Shown: piece after piece, positions 51,417 to 51,605 of the stretch
Layout: each line of letters begins with the position of its first letter
Position numbering within the stretch: position 1 is the first letter of the stretch
Source: Candidatus Stahliibacteriota bacterium
GTDB lineage: Bacteria > Hydrothermota > UBA3072
NCBI GenBank assembly: GCA_004377355.1
Contig: SOIB01000061.1
Location: 1-51,605 of the forward strand
Length of the DNA: 51,605 nucleotides
Reading direction: 5' to 3'
Notes under the pieces: model-generated
What the model was told of the DNA's origin: nothing
The model's database searches: none
Seen by the model: only the letters and a program-made list of their open reading frames with translations
Translations under genes and position numbers: made by a program

Positions 51417-51605
51417 GTGCTGGGTTCTGAGTTCGGAGTACTGAGTTATGGGTTCGGAGTTCTGGGTTTATTAATTTTTTGAGTTTATAGAGTTTTTATA
51501 TAAAGTCCGAGGTCCGAAGTCCAATGTCTATAGGGATTAGGTCTTGGGTGTTAGGTCTTAGGTTCAGAGTACTGAGTACTGAGTTCCGAGTCTGTATTAA
51601 GGATT
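51417..51605 (+). repeat. Degenerate word-like repeat block (GAGTTCGGAGTACTGAGTT type)
   Basis: Words such as GTTCTGAGTTCGGAGT, GTACTGAGT, GGTTCGGAGTTCTGGG, AAGTCCGAGGTCCGAAGTCC, GGTCTTGGGTGTTAGGTC and CAGAGTACTGAGTACTGAG recur irregularly to the window edge. The block is imperfect, non-coding, and may continue outside the window. Confidence 0.6.

Larger units (their letters stand above)
51306..51605. other. Right-end spacer: palindrome and repeat block, no gene seen
   Basis: No coding frame is supported here. It holds the upstream region of the lysine-ketoglutarate reductase gene, including the palindrome TTGACACTATTTGTCAA, and then degenerate word repeats to the window edge. Confidence 0.6.

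Noticed and set aside
51417-51605. CRISPR-like array at the right end
   Set aside because: Repeat units vary in length and sequence, there are no uniform spacers, and no cas genes are present.

Overview
The window reads as an ordinary chromosomal segment of an AT-rich, Gram-negative-type (diderm) bacterium. Envelope evidence: lpxB, an LPLAT (DUF374), an MsbA-like exporter, a TamB-like protein, an Omp85-type barrel, several lipoproteins and peptidoglycan enzymes (MurI, AmiC-type amidase, M23 peptidase). A glycerol-1-phosphate dehydrogenase homologue beside lipid A genes, abundant TPR/DUF4388/Roadblock proteins, and degenerate word-like intergenic repeats suggest an uncultivated lineage near the FCB group or a WOR-3-like candidate phylum. 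That placement is inference; no rRNA is present. Promoters of the TTGACA / TATAAT type are easy to see, so a housekeeping sigma factor is in use. No CRISPR array, transposase or prophage was seen.

Layout. (1) 1-5386, minus strand: a small redox operon (flavin reductase, AhpD-like protein, glutaredoxin cut by the window edge), then Nudix, Mrp-type ATPase, DUF89 phosphatase and M23 peptidase. (2) 5511-9203, plus: G1P dehydrogenase, Gfo/Idh/MocA oxidoreductase, LpxB and LPLAT, facing an MsbA-like ABC exporter. (3) 11191-11808: a repeat-rich spacer with a broken short ORF. (4) 11809-16295: FecR-domain protein, ribosomal protein L28, DUF523, and dnaN-dnaA on the minus strand, with two possible DnaA boxes between them. 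(5) 16429-31110: one long, tightly coupled plus-strand cluster. It encodes an MCP-like signalling protein fused to a peptide-binding (SBP family 5) domain, CheW, CheY, CheA, CheC, a 23-repeat TPR protein, a DUF4388 protein, three Roadblock/LC7 proteins and a TamB-like protein. (6) 31406-36454, plus: zinc-ribbon protein, YifB/ComM, a membrane protein, and a metalloprotease/propeller/barrel chimera. (7) 36526-39075, minus: smpB, amidase, murI. (8) 39118-42965, plus: lipoproteins, a membrane TPR/zinc protein and a second DUF4388 protein. (9) 42987-48041, minus: a unit bracketed by tRNA genes (Asn at its head; Pro, Arg, His, Lys at its tail) carrying Na/Pi cotransporter, PhoU, DUF3108, ManC-type, SPOR and RdgB genes, ending at a clear terminator. 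(10) 48043-51305, minus: NYN/LabA protein and a split lysine-ketoglutarate reductase / saccharopine dehydrogenase pair. (11) 51306-51605: degenerate word repeats.

The most unusual part is region 5. A chemosensory core has a soluble receptor with its own peptide-binding module and two MCP hairpin tips. It has no CheR/CheB and no flagellar genes nearby, and it is translationally coupled to Roadblock, TPR and DUF4388 scaffold proteins and to an outer-membrane biogenesis protein. I infer an intracellular peptide-sensing pathway acting on polarity, surface motility or envelope assembly. The sequence does not show the output.
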